Shown: positions 9,461 to 16,847 of the stretch, piece after piece
How the letters are laid out: every line of letters begins with the position of its first letter
How positions within the stretch are numbered: the first letter of the stretch is position 1
Source of the DNA: Streptococcus sp. Marseille-Q0941
GTDB taxonomy: Bacteria; Bacillota; Bacilli; Lactobacillales; Streptococcaceae
NCBI RefSeq assembly: GCF_943736975.1
Contig: NZ_CALSFO010000002.1
Span: forward strand, 152,925-216,924
Reading direction: 5' to 3'
Length of the DNA stretch: 64,000 bases
The notes under the pieces: model-generated
What the model saw: only the letters and a program-made list of their open reading frames with translations
What the model was told of the DNA's origin: nothing
The model's database searches: none
Position numbers and translations under genes: made by a program

Positions 9461-9509
9461 ACCAGGTCTTAAGAAAGCTCGTAAAGCATCACAATTATCA
9501 AAACGTTAA
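9459..9509 (+). other. remnant resembling the 3' end of rpsI (ribosomal protein S9), possible attachment site
   Basis: In the frame starting at 9459 the DNA encodes KPGLKKARKASQLSKR and then a stop. This is the conserved C-terminal tail of ribosomal protein S9 (usually ending SQFSKR), with Phe changed to Leu. There is no start codon or rest of the gene. The tail begins exactly where the ankyrin frame is lost. The 3' end of rpsI is a known integration site for streptococcal integrative elements, so I infer an att-type or recombination remnant carried by the inserted DNA. No integrase gene is visible. Confidence 0.65.
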
Positions 9510-9534
9510 TCAACACGCTTATATCAACGTTTAC

Positions 9535-9570
9535 AGACATTTAAGAAATTTCTCTTGGATGTCTTTTTTT
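9535..9570 (+). terminator. terminator-like hairpin after the rpsI tail
   Basis: AGACAT and ATGTCT enclose an inner AAGAAATTTCT near-palindrome, followed by seven T. It may be the original terminator of the rpsI donor sequence or serve truncated ankyrin transcripts. Confidence 0.5.
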
Positions 9571-9963
9571 GTCTAGCTAAATTTTACAAATTGGGCAATT
9601 TAGGTTACTCAATAATATAAAAAAGATAAAAATTTAAAGTTCGAATTTTAATTTTAAAAAAAGTAATTATTATTGAATATCTGTTCAAACATTTTTTCTT
9701 TTCTAAGGTCAATATAAGTATATATACTTTAAAAAAGGAAGTCAAACATCTTGCTCATAGATTTTTGCATTTTTAAAAAATACATTTTGTCATATAATAA
9801 TGTGGAAAATTGACGGATTCCTTAAATAATCATATAATATGAACATGTAAACCCTTACATACTATTCTACTTATACTTGATAAAATGCAAGTTCTTGAGG
9901 ATCTATAAATATATAGACACTCTTCTATTTATAAAGTGAAATAAAGAATCACGGAGAAAGTTT
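9571..9963 (+). promoter_or_regulatory. AT-rich non-coding region with the promoter of the ABC cassette (-35 at 9810, -10 at 9833)
   Basis: About 390 bp of very AT-rich DNA with no credible ORF. TTGACG at 9810-9815 and TATAAT at 9833-9838 are 17 bp apart, a good sigma-A promoter for the 67-aa gene that starts at 9964. That implies an untranslated leader of about 120 nt. No recognisable operator or riboswitch was seen. Confidence 0.5.
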
Positions 9964-10167
9964 ATGGATATTAAAGAGACATTCAACCAGCTAGACAATA
10001 CAAAATTTAATGATTTCAATAATCGCCTTGAAGGTTTTGAGAAACTTTTTAAAGACAAATATTATTTTACCCATCCCGAAGATTTTAGCTCAATCTTTAG
10101 CATTTTGGTAAAGTATGGAAAAAGTACAAGTAAATATATTTTATCGAAAGGAGAGATATATGAGTGA
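9964..10167 (+). CDS. 67-aa protein of unknown function coupled to an ABC exporter
   Basis: A small AT-rich gene with GGAG-type ribosome site about 8 nt upstream. The product is soluble-looking, acidic at the start and aromatic-rich (MDIKETFNQLDNTKF..., later KYYFTHPEDFSSIF), with no signal peptide, no double-glycine leader and no cysteine. I recognise no family. Its last 8 nt overlap the start of the ABC ATPase gene, so translation is coupled. Such an arrangement would fit an exported peptide precursor, an immunity or chaperone-like factor, or a regulator; the sequence does not decide between them. Confidence 0.55.
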   Translation: MDIKETFNQLDNTKFNDFNNRLEGFEKLFKDKYYFTHPEDFSSIFSILVKYGKSTSKYILSKGEIYE

Positions 10168-11146
10168 AATAGTTATTAATGCTCAGAATTTATCTAAAAA
10201 TTTTTATAATTTTGATTCAAGACTCCCATTTATCAAGAGATTTTTGAAACGTAATCAAATAACGATTCGAGCTGTTCAAGATATTAGTTTTACGATTAAG
10301 AGAGGGAGTATAGTTGGCTTTATTGGGAGTAATGGAGCTGGTAAATCCACAACGATTAAAATGTTGACTGGGACTCTTTATCCTAGTTCCGGAAAATTAG
10401 AAGTGAATGGAGAAATTCCATTTAAAAGAAGTATAAATTTTAGAAAAAAAATTTCAATAGTAGTAGGAAATAAATTACAGTTATTTCAAGATGTTTCGGC
10501 TATGGATTATTTTCAATTGATTGGTACTTTATATGAGGTAGAACCGGCGATTTTACAAGAACGAATTCAGGAATTAAGCAATTTGTTGAATGTAAAAGAT
10601 CAGCTTTACCAGCAGGTCCGGACCCTCTCTCTTGGACAAAAAATGAAAATGGAGTTTATCGCGGCATCTTTAACAAGTCCGGAAATATTATTTTTAGACG
10701 AGCCTACTATAGGGTTAGATATACAGTCTAAAAAAGATATCAGAACATTTTTAAAGAAAATGAATGAAGAATGTCATACTACTATTATTTTAACGAGTCA
10801 TGATATGGATGATATTTCGTCTGTTTGTGACGAATTAATCGTCATTGACAAAGGAAAAATTATTTTGCAGGAGTCAATGGATGTTATTTTATCTAAATTT
10901 TCTGATTTTAAATATTTAAAGATAAAAATGACATTAGATTTGGTACCAGAGTTATGCTCTGTTAAAGGAGTAGTAGTCATTTCTCAAACAAAATCGGAAT
11001 GTATACTAAAAATACCTAGAGATTTTGTCTTTGAGACATTAGAATCAATCAATAAGCTTGTAGATATAGAAGATTTTGAAATATCAAATCTTTCTTTAGA
11101 AGAAATTATTTTACAAAACTATTTTACAAAAAAGGAGCACAATTGA
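10160..11146 (+). CDS. ABC-2 type exporter ATP-binding protein
   Basis: A 328-aa ATPase. Walker A is GSNGAGKST (~residue 59), the Q-loop lies near NKLQLFQDVSAM, the signature is LSLGQKMKME (~160), Walker B ILFLDEP with TIGLD, and the H-loop LTSHDMDD. The LSLGQ signature, the N-terminal FYNFDSRLPFIKRF stretch and the long C-terminal region resemble the group I recall as COG4586, which pairs with DUF990/ABC-2 permeases. The ATG at 10160 is chosen for its AAAGGAGAG site. The low GC content differs clearly from the flanking ankyrin halves, a sign of transfer. Substrate unknown; export is inferred from the permease type. Confidence 0.85.
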   Translation: MSEIVINAQNLSKNFYNFDSRLPFIKRFLKRNQITIRAVQDISFTIKRGSIVGFIGSNGAGKSTTIKMLTGTLYPSSGKLEVNGEIPFKRSINFRKKISIVVGNKLQLFQDVSAMDYFQLIGTLYEVEPAILQERIQELSNLLNVKDQLYQQVRTLSLGQKMKMEFIAASLTSPEILFLDEPTIGLDIQSKKDIRTFLKKMNEECHTTIILTSHDMDDISSVCDELIVIDKGKIILQESMDVILSKFSDFKYLKIKMTLDLVPELCSVKGVVVISQTKSECILKIPRDFVFETLESINKLVDIEDFEISNLSLEEIILQNYFTKKEHN

Positions 11147-11937
11147 AAAAAGAAATGTCTATTATTCTGATATCATTTCGATCTATTTTGAACTATAAAT
11201 CAAGTGTACTATTGTTAATGTTACAGGCAAGTATACAAATTATGATATCAGTATTTTTATGGACGTATATATATCAGAGTAACCAGATAAATATAGCAGG
11301 ATATGATTTTACCTCAATGGTTCAATACTATTTGGGGACTATAATTTTTTCATATTTTGTTTTTTATCCAGTTGATTGGGAAATCAATGACGATGTTCAT
11401 TCAGGAAATTTTTTTAGCATATTAATAAAACCTGTTACTTTTTATAAGTATTATTTTTGTAAAATGCTTGGAGATAGGCTTGCTCATTTATTATTTATCA
11501 TCATTCCTGTCATTTTATTCTCCAGTGTTTATTACAAGAATGAGTTATTAACCATTGAAATTCTTATTTTAGGAAGTATTGCAATTATTCTATCTATGGT
11601 TCTATGGTTTTTAATATCATGTTGTGTAGGTATGCTTTCTTTTTGGTTAGAAAATATATTTTTTGTCCTTACTGTTAAAGAAATAGTAATTCAGTTTTTA
11701 TCAGGAATATTATTGCCTTTAAGTTTTTTTTCAAATAATTTTCGTCTGTTTTTAGATGTATTACCTTTTAAATACTTAGTATATGAACCGCTTCAGATGT
11801 TTAGTAATGATACATATAAATTAATAGACTATTTGAGAATTATTTGTATTCAATTGATTTGGTGCATCATTTTTTATATTATATCAAGATTCATATTGAG
11901 AAAAGGAGTGGAGCACTTCTCAAATGTGGGAGGATAA
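11143..11937 (+). CDS. ABC-2 type permease 1 (COG4587-like)
   Basis: A 264-aa membrane protein with about six hydrophobic segments and very high Ile/Phe/Leu content. AAGGAG at 11132-11137 lies 5 nt before a TTG at 11143, while the first ATG (11155) is 17 nt away, so TTG is the probable start; it overlaps the ATPase stop codon. The conserved-looking DVHSGNFFSILIKPV corresponds to the cytoplasmic loop (GxlxxxLlkP) typical of these ABC-2 permeases. It likely pairs with the next permease as a heterodimer. Confidence 0.8.
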   Translation: MKKEMSIILISFRSILNYKSSVLLLMLQASIQIMISVFLWTYIYQSNQINIAGYDFTSMVQYYLGTIIFSYFVFYPVDWEINDDVHSGNFFSILIKPVTFYKYYFCKMLGDRLAHLLFIIIPVILFSSVYYKNELLTIEILILGSIAIILSMVLWFLISCCVGMLSFWLENIFFVLTVKEIVIQFLSGILLPLSFFSNNFRLFLDVLPFKYLVYEPLQMFSNDTYKLIDYLRIICIQLIWCIIFYIISRFILRKGVEHFSNVGG

Positions 11938-11938
11938 A

Positions 11939-12724
11939 ATGTTTAGAATAAAAGTAATTTTTAGGCTACTTCATTTTGGTTTTAAATCTGATATGAATTT
12001 TCATTTTGACTTCTTTTGTGGTCTATTTTCGTCGATACTGTGGATTGGTTTACCTATTGTATTTTTTAGATTGATTTTCTTAAACATAGACTCTTTTAAT
12101 GGTTGGGACTATTATCAAATTTTATTTTTGGTAGGTTCCTACACTATTGTAGATGGAGTTATGATGGGATTGTTAATTAGAAGTATGGGAATTTTAGAAT
12201 CAGATATTTTGAGTGGTAACTTGGATCAAATTTTATTGAGGCCGTTTGATACTCAGTTGTTCTATATTTTTAGATCATTTAATTTAGTTCAATTCGTGAA
12301 TACTTTTTTTGGTCTTGCGATCATTTTTATAAGTTATGGAAATTTAAATGTACATTTAAATTCATTAAAAATATTATTTTATATCCTTTCTTTAATGTGT
12401 GGTTGTATTATATATTATTCAATTTGGTTTCTAATAACGATTAGTTCATTTTGGTTCCCAACTAAATTTTCAAAAGTAGATGTATTTTTGAATTATATTG
12501 GAATTTCTAAGTATCCATATAATATTTTTACAGGTATTAACAGATTGATCACTATGTTATTTGTTCCCAATTTATTAATTGCCAATCCTGCAGTATTAAT
12601 ATTTTTAGGGAAAGATACATTGAACCTATTTTTCTATCAAATAGTTTTTACAGTTTTTTTGATTATTATCAGTCGTACAATTTTTAGAAAAGGATTGAAA
12701 AAATATGAAAGTGCAGGAAGATAA
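11939..12724 (+). CDS. ABC-2 type permease 2 (COG3694/DUF990-like)
   Basis: A 261-aa membrane protein with about six transmembrane segments. It has the family loop ILSGNLDQILLRPFDTQ after the second segment, parallel to the same loop in permease 1. The ATG at 11939 follows GGGAGG by 5 nt and is preferred over the ATG at 11924, which overlaps permease 1. Composition is as AT-rich as its neighbours. Together with the ATPase it completes a standard exporter. Confidence 0.8.
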   Translation: MFRIKVIFRLLHFGFKSDMNFHFDFFCGLFSSILWIGLPIVFFRLIFLNIDSFNGWDYYQILFLVGSYTIVDGVMMGLLIRSMGILESDILSGNLDQILLRPFDTQLFYIFRSFNLVQFVNTFFGLAIIFISYGNLNVHLNSLKILFYILSLMCGCIIYYSIWFLITISSFWFPTKFSKVDVFLNYIGISKYPYNIFTGINRLITMLFVPNLLIANPAVLIFLGKDTLNLFFYQIVFTVFLIIISRTIFRKGLKKYESAGR

Positions 12725-12845
12725 ACAATGTTGTTCAGTTATATGTTTGACTAAAGGAAGTGATTCGCTGTACTTTGTTTTGTGGTCATTGAAACATCAG
12801 ATAATTATAAACTATAATTTAAAGAATAGTATTATTAACTTATAG
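12705..12845 (+). pseudogene. 46-codon remnant of a further operon gene, possibly the N-terminus of a family-2 glycosyltransferase
   Basis: An ORF starting inside the end of permease 2 (20-nt overlap). The product begins MKVQEDKQCCSVICLTKG and continues SDSLYFVLWSLKHQ before becoming low-complexity and stopping. The pattern SVIxxTxG...SLYFxLxSLxxQ resembles the first strand and helix of GT-A glycosyltransferases (SVIIPTYNR...L..SLLNQT). The match is short and I hold it weakly. It suggests the exporter operon once had a fourth gene that was cut off when the cassette landed here or decayed later. Confidence 0.35.
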
Positions 12846-12939
12846 GTGCTAAGAAAAAATTTAAAGAAATTCCCTCATTCAATCAAACTTATTCATATTT
12901 TTTAAAATAAGAAAATAGTTGGATTTTGATGATGGTTGA

Positions 12940-13746
12940 TATAAAGCTAAACTGAAAGTACCTGAAATCCAACTGTGTCAAACCAATACTTATGGCAATA
13001 CACCCTTGCATATGGCAGCAGAGTTTTTTCATCCTAAGACCGTTGCACTTCTCATAGAAAAGGGAGCAAATGTTAACCCTAAAAATGATAGGGGACAGAC
13101 CCCACTAGACTCTGTACTCACTGTCTGTCGAGGAATCTATATTGCCCAAACAGCTGAAATTGCCTCTATGCTGCTGGATGCAGGTGCTAAGAAAACATCT
13201 GCTATGAAAGAAAAGGTTGAAAATATTGGTAAGGATTTTGAATTTCATAGAGAAGGGATCAATCCCGACTATCTAGAAGCGGCAGATCAGGGTCTAGAAA
13301 AACTTTATGCTTTGTTTGATGTCAAGCCGGTAGCCAAACGAATAACCCACGATGGAGTTTCTCCGATTCTCGTAAAAGAAGGTAGCTGGGAGGAACAGTA
13401 TGAGCAACTATGGTCCTTCTTGATTCCTTCAAGTGGAGCAGCCAAAACTGTTCAGGGAGAAGTTATCCGTATACCAGGTCAAGTTCGAGATGAACTGGAT
13501 CGCAATGGTGGGGTCAACTGGGACAGGGACTATAGAAAAATGCTTCAGGCTCTCCCTCAATACATGTCTCTAGGAATCCCTCTTTCAGATCAAGAATTAG
13601 CAGAGACTAAAGAGCTTATTGCTCAAGTTCATGGGAAAGATGTTGATGACGAGCCTCGCCTAGACCGCCTGTGTCAGCTAGCTATTGCTTGGATTAAGCA
13701 AAATCCTGAGCCCATTTCCCTAGAAAAAACAAGTTATAAGCGGTAA
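12940..13746 (+). pseudogene. 3' half of the split ankyrin-repeat gene
   Basis: The frame is open from 12940 (after a stop at 12937) and reads KLKVPEIQLCQTNTYGNTPL then HMAAEFFHPKTVALLIEKG, with another unit at NDRGQTPLDSVLTV, continuing the ankyrin series lost at 9460. From about codon 85 onward a non-ankyrin C-terminal domain follows (PDYLEAADQGLEKLYALFDV ... KQNPEPISLEKTSYKR). GC content returns to the chromosomal level. No convincing ribosome site precedes the alternative starts, so the half is probably not expressed well. The adjacent SUKH gene suggests an immunity-type context. Confidence 0.82.
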
Positions 13747-13787
13747 TGGTAATTTTAAGCTAATTAAAATAAAGAAATCATGGTGAA

Positions 13788-14378
13788 ATGATGCAACTAA
13801 TTGACAAAGTTAAAAAAATAGAAACTTATATTTGTGAGTATTTTGAAGACTGGGATTTGGATGATCCTGTGGAAGAGGAATACCTAGATGATTATCAGAA
13901 TATTTCAGGTGCTTCCGAGGAAGAGCTTCAAGGCTTTGAGGAAAGACTTGGTATTCGTCTACCTAGTGACTTCAAAGAACTTTATAGCTATAAAAATGGG
14001 AGTGAATACCTCTCTATTTTACCTTGTGTGATTGACCAGAGAGATCTGACTTTTTCTCTCATGAGTCTGCAGGAAATTGAGACTTGTAAAACGTACTTTC
14101 AAAATAGAGATGCTCTGTTAACAGAATTTCCCGACTATTTTTCTAGTCAAGACCTGGAAAATATGCGTGATGGTAGAATTAAGCCCTATCTTTTTAATAA
14201 AAAATGGCTTCCTTTTGCCCAGTATTGTGACTCTTGTTATCTCATGCTGGATTTTGATCCAGACAAGAAGGGTCAGGAAGGACAGATTATTTGCTACATC
14301 CATGATCCTGACCAAGTGATTTATGTAGCAGAGAGCCTTAGGGATCTGATTGAAGGGATAATGGATGAGATCGTATGA
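13788..14378 (+). CDS. SMI1/KNR4 (SUKH superfamily) protein
   Basis: A 196-aa acidic, soluble protein. GASEEELQGFEERLGIRLPSDF followed by KELYSYKNGSEYLSILP is the signature of SMI1/KNR4 domains: a helix, then LPxDFKxLYxxxNG. SLMSLQEIE and the later LPFAQYCDSCYLMLDFDPD with a GQIICY strand complete the fold. Bacterial SUKH proteins often act as immunity proteins against contact-dependent or polymorphic toxins; here no toxin gene is seen nearby. The ribosome site is weak (GGTGAAATG), so coupling to the ankyrin gene may have mattered. Confidence 0.8.
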   Translation: MMQLIDKVKKIETYICEYFEDWDLDDPVEEEYLDDYQNISGASEEELQGFEERLGIRLPSDFKELYSYKNGSEYLSILPCVIDQRDLTFSLMSLQEIETCKTYFQNRDALLTEFPDYFSSQDLENMRDGRIKPYLFNKKWLPFAQYCDSCYLMLDFDPDKKGQEGQIICYIHDPDQVIYVAESLRDLIEGIMDEIV

Positions 14379-14479
14379 ATGGACAAATGTACCAAGTTCA
14401 AAATAAAACAGATAACATTTGTTTAACCTTCCTGTACGACAGAGGATTAAAAGAACTTACACTTTATCAGATTGATTAG
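14375..14479 (+). CDS. possible 34-aa micro-protein overlapping the SUKH gene stop
   Basis: The ATGA overlap places a start codon on the SUKH stop. The ORF reads MNGQMYQVQNKTDNIC and then LTFLYDRGLKELTLYQID. It could be a translationally coupled small protein or the first part of a decayed longer gene. There is no independent ribosome site and no family match, so confidence is low. Confidence 0.3.
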   Translation: MNGQMYQVQNKTDNICLTFLYDRGLKELTLYQID

Positions 14480-14570
14480 ACTGTAAGACTGAGTTTGGGA
14501 ACTTTTTATTGATAGGTGCTATTCTACAGTATCTATGTTGAGCTGTTCTCTTGTCAAATTTGACCAACTA

Positions 14571-14630
14571 TTGCAATTTAAGTCTTAAAATAGTATACTA
14601 GTTCTATTATTCATGAAAACGTTTGCGTTT
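14571..14630 (+). promoter_or_regulatory. promoter and LacI/CcpA-family operator of the alpha-glycosidase gene
   Basis: TTGCAA (14571) and TATACT (14594) are 17 bp apart. Just downstream, ATGAAAACGTTTGCGT (14613-14628) contains an AAACG/CGTTT dyad. It resembles MalR/LacI-family operators and, less perfectly, a cre site. Placement over the initially transcribed region would allow repression by a maltose-type regulator or CcpA. Confidence 0.6.
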
Positions 14631-14652
14631 TATTGATTTTAGGAGACAAATG

Positions 14653-16401
14653 ATGGAATTGACAGCCATTTATCATAGACCAGAATCAGAGTATGCTTAT
14701 CTTTACAAAGAAGGTCAGCTGCATATCCGAATCAGAACCAAGAAAAATGATGTCCAGATGGTTATTTTGCATTATGGAGATCCTTTTATTTTCATTGAGG
14801 ATAAGTATGAAGCTAAGAAAGAAATGACCAAAGTAACCTCAGATGCCCTATTTGATTATTGGCAGGTCACGGTCTCTGTTGATTTTGCACGCATTCAGTA
14901 TCTCTTTGAACTCCTTGATAAAGAAGGTCAGGGAATCTTTTATGGAGATAAGGGTTGTGTAGAACATACGCAAGAAAACTTGGATGCTGAAGGAAATGGC
15001 TTTAAGCTTCCTTATGTTCACGAAATCGATGGGTGTCAGGTTCCTAGTTGGGTCTCAAATACCGTTTGGTATCAGATTTTCCCAGAACGCTTTGCTAATG
15101 GAAATCCTCATTTGACTCCAGATGGAGCTCGAGAGTGGGATGCCACCATTGCACCTAAGAGAGATGACTTTTTCGGTGGAGATTTACAGGGAATTATCGA
15201 CCATTTGGACTATCTGAAAGATTTGGGAATCACTGGCCTTTATCTATGCCCGATTTTTGAAGCTACGACCAATCACAAGTATGATACAACGGATTATTTT
15301 GAAATTGACCGTCATTTTGGAGATAAGGAAGTCTTTCGTAGTTTAGTCGAGGAAGCCCACAAACGTGGCATCAAGATTATGCTAGATGCTGTTTTCAATC
15401 ATATTGGCTACCAGTCTGCCCAATGGCAGGATGTTCTAAAGAACGGAGAAAAGTCCCCTTATAAAGATTGGTTCCATATTCAAGAATTCCCAGTTACTGA
15501 GGATAAACTTAAGAGCCCAAGAGAGCTCCCTTATCATACCTTTGCCTTTGCTAGCTATATGCCCAAGTTGAATACAGCTAATCCGGAGGTAAGGGACTAT
15601 CTTCTCAGTGTTGCGACTTACTGGATTGAGAATTTTGATATTGATGCATGGCGCTTAGACGTTGCCAATGAAATTGACCATCAGTTCTGGAAAGATTTTA
15701 GAAAGGCGGTTCTAGCTAAAAAGCCTGATTTGTATATTTTAGGTGAAATCTGGCATACTTCTCAGCCTTGGCTACAAGGGGACGAGTTCCATGCAGTTAT
15801 GAACTATCCACTCTCTGAAAGTATCAAGGATTATTTCTTGCGTCAGCATAAAAAGACGGAGCGGTTTATTTCAGAAATCAATCGCCAGTCTATGTACTAC
15901 AAGCAACAAATCTCAGAGGTAATGTTTAACCTGTTAGATTCTCATGATACAGAGCGTATCCTTACAACTGCCAAAGGAAATATCCAGCATGTCAAGGCTG
16001 CTTTAACTTTCCTCTACCTTCAAAAAGGGACTCCTTGTATCTATTACGGAACAGAGCTGGCTCTAATAGGTGGACCAGATCCTGACTGCCGTCGTGTCAT
16101 GCCTTGGGACCGTGTGTCTGAGGATAATGACATGCTAAATTTTATGAAACAGTTGATTCAAGTCCGTAAGGAAGCGGCAAGTATGATTCAGCATGGTTCA
16201 TATAGCTTGCAAGAAGTGAAACCTCATGTTCTAGCATTGAAATGGAGCTATGAAGGAAAAGAAGTTCAAGCCATCTTTAATCAGTCTTCTGAGAAATATA
16301 CTTTAGATAGAGATTCTGTTGATTTAGCCAGTCACTGCGAGCAAGAAGATGGACAGCAAGTCATCTTGCCAGATGGATTTGTGGTTACTGTTTCGAAATA
16401 A
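14653..16401 (+). CDS. GH13 alpha-glycosidase (neopullulanase/cyclomaltodextrinase type)
   Basis: A 582-aa cytoplasmic enzyme. Residues ~1-125 form an N-terminal beta-sandwich (CBM34-like). The catalytic barrel shows VWYQIFPERF, MPKLNT, region I DAVFNH, region II WRLDVANE with nucleophile Asp ~336, region III LGEIW with acid/base Glu ~365, and region IV LLDSHDTE with Asp ~432. No signal peptide, so it would act on imported maltodextrins or cyclodextrins. AGGAG at 14641 sits 7 nt before ATG 14653 and 4 nt before ATG 14650; I prefer 14653. The maltose-type operator upstream agrees with the role. The exact substrate among neopullulanase, cyclomaltodextrinase and maltogenic amylase cannot be told. 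Confidence 0.88.
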   Translation: MELTAIYHRPESEYAYLYKEGQLHIRIRTKKNDVQMVILHYGDPFIFIEDKYEAKKEMTKVTSDALFDYWQVTVSVDFARIQYLFELLDKEGQGIFYGDKGCVEHTQENLDAEGNGFKLPYVHEIDGCQVPSWVSNTVWYQIFPERFANGNPHLTPDGAREWDATIAPKRDDFFGGDLQGIIDHLDYLKDLGITGLYLCPIFEATTNHKYDTTDYFEIDRHFGDKEVFRSLVEEAHKRGIKIMLDAVFNHIGYQSAQWQDVLKNGEKSPYKDWFHIQEFPVTEDKLKSPRELPYHTFAFASYMPKLNTANPEVRDYLLSVATYWIENFDIDAWRLDVANEIDHQFWKDFRKAVLAKKPDLYILGEIWHTSQPWLQGDEFHAVMNYPLSESIKDYFLRQHKKTERFISEINRQSMYYKQQISEVMFNLLDSHDTERILTTAKGNIQHVKAALTFLYLQKGTPCIYYGTELALIGGPDPDCRRVMPWDRVSEDNDMLNFMKQLIQVRKEAASMIQHGSYSLQEVKPHVLALKWSYEGKEVQAIFNQSSEKYTLDRDSVDLASHCEQEDGQQVILPDGFVVTVSK

Positions 16402-16474
16402 AGCCATCAACTTGAACAAGTATCAAGTTCTAAAAAGAAGTCATTATTTGATTTTAGATGCATAAAAAAGCCAG

Positions 16475-16654
16475 AGAGAGTGGGACAGAAATCGGTAATT
16501 CGTTAGAATTCAATTTCGTCGTCCCACCTCCGCACAGTTGAGTAGGGCTGTAAAAGCTGATGAAATCAGCGTAGTAGAGCCCACTCAACCACTGCGTCTT
16601 GCTCGACAATCCAAAGACAATTGAGAGGCTAGGACTTTTGTCCCAGCCTCTTTT
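16475..16654 (+). repeat. dispersed ~180-bp three-hairpin repeat, copy 1
   Basis: Three consecutive stem-loops. First, GTGGGAC...GTCCCAC (16480-16527). Second, GTTGAGTaGGGCT pairs with AGCCCACTCAAC (16537-16589) and has an inner GCTGAT/ATCAGC stem. Third, GAGGCTAGGAC pairs with GTCCCAGCCTC (16625-16650), followed by T residues. A second copy about 90% identical lies at 45069-45251. Both copies sit directly after a gene, so the last hairpin probably terminates transcription. It is not the pneumococcal BOX element as I remember it. The rest of the 16402-16847 gap holds the bgaA promoter region and nothing else recognisable. Confidence 0.8.
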
Positions 16655-16745
16655 GTAATTTTCATTAAATGTACATTCAGCTTTTTATAATTTTCTACAA
16701 ATTATAGAAAAAAGAATCAAAAGTATGAGTTTTACAGTCATAGTA

Positions 16746-16832
16746 TTGAAGTTTCCTATATTATTTTATAAAATAGAAGTAATCATTACAAAACAAGTAT
16801 AGCGCTTTCAACAAAAATGGAAGCGGTTACTT
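16746..16832 (+). promoter_or_regulatory. bgaA promoter region with cre sites
   Basis: A possible promoter is TTGAAG (16746) and TAAAAT (16069+700, i.e. 16769) with 17 bp between. Downstream, ATGGAAGCGGTTACTT (16817-16832) matches the cre consensus at all but one position. A second, inverted cre-like core (AGCGCTTTCAA, 16801-16811) lies 6 bp before it. CcpA repression of this beta-galactosidase gene is therefore likely. The cre is better supported than the promoter. Confidence 0.55.
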
Positions 16833-16847
16833 AATAAGGAGAATCCT

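Noticed and set aside
10115..10159. Longer N-terminus for the ABC ATPase from ATG 10115
   Set aside because: There is no ribosome site there, while ATG 10160 has AAAGGAGAG and gives the normal start of the family.
12841..12912. Short frame reading GAKKKFKEIPSFNQ as a possible gene end
   Set aside because: It is too short to assign, with no matching family, and lies in AT-rich DNA near the insertion border.
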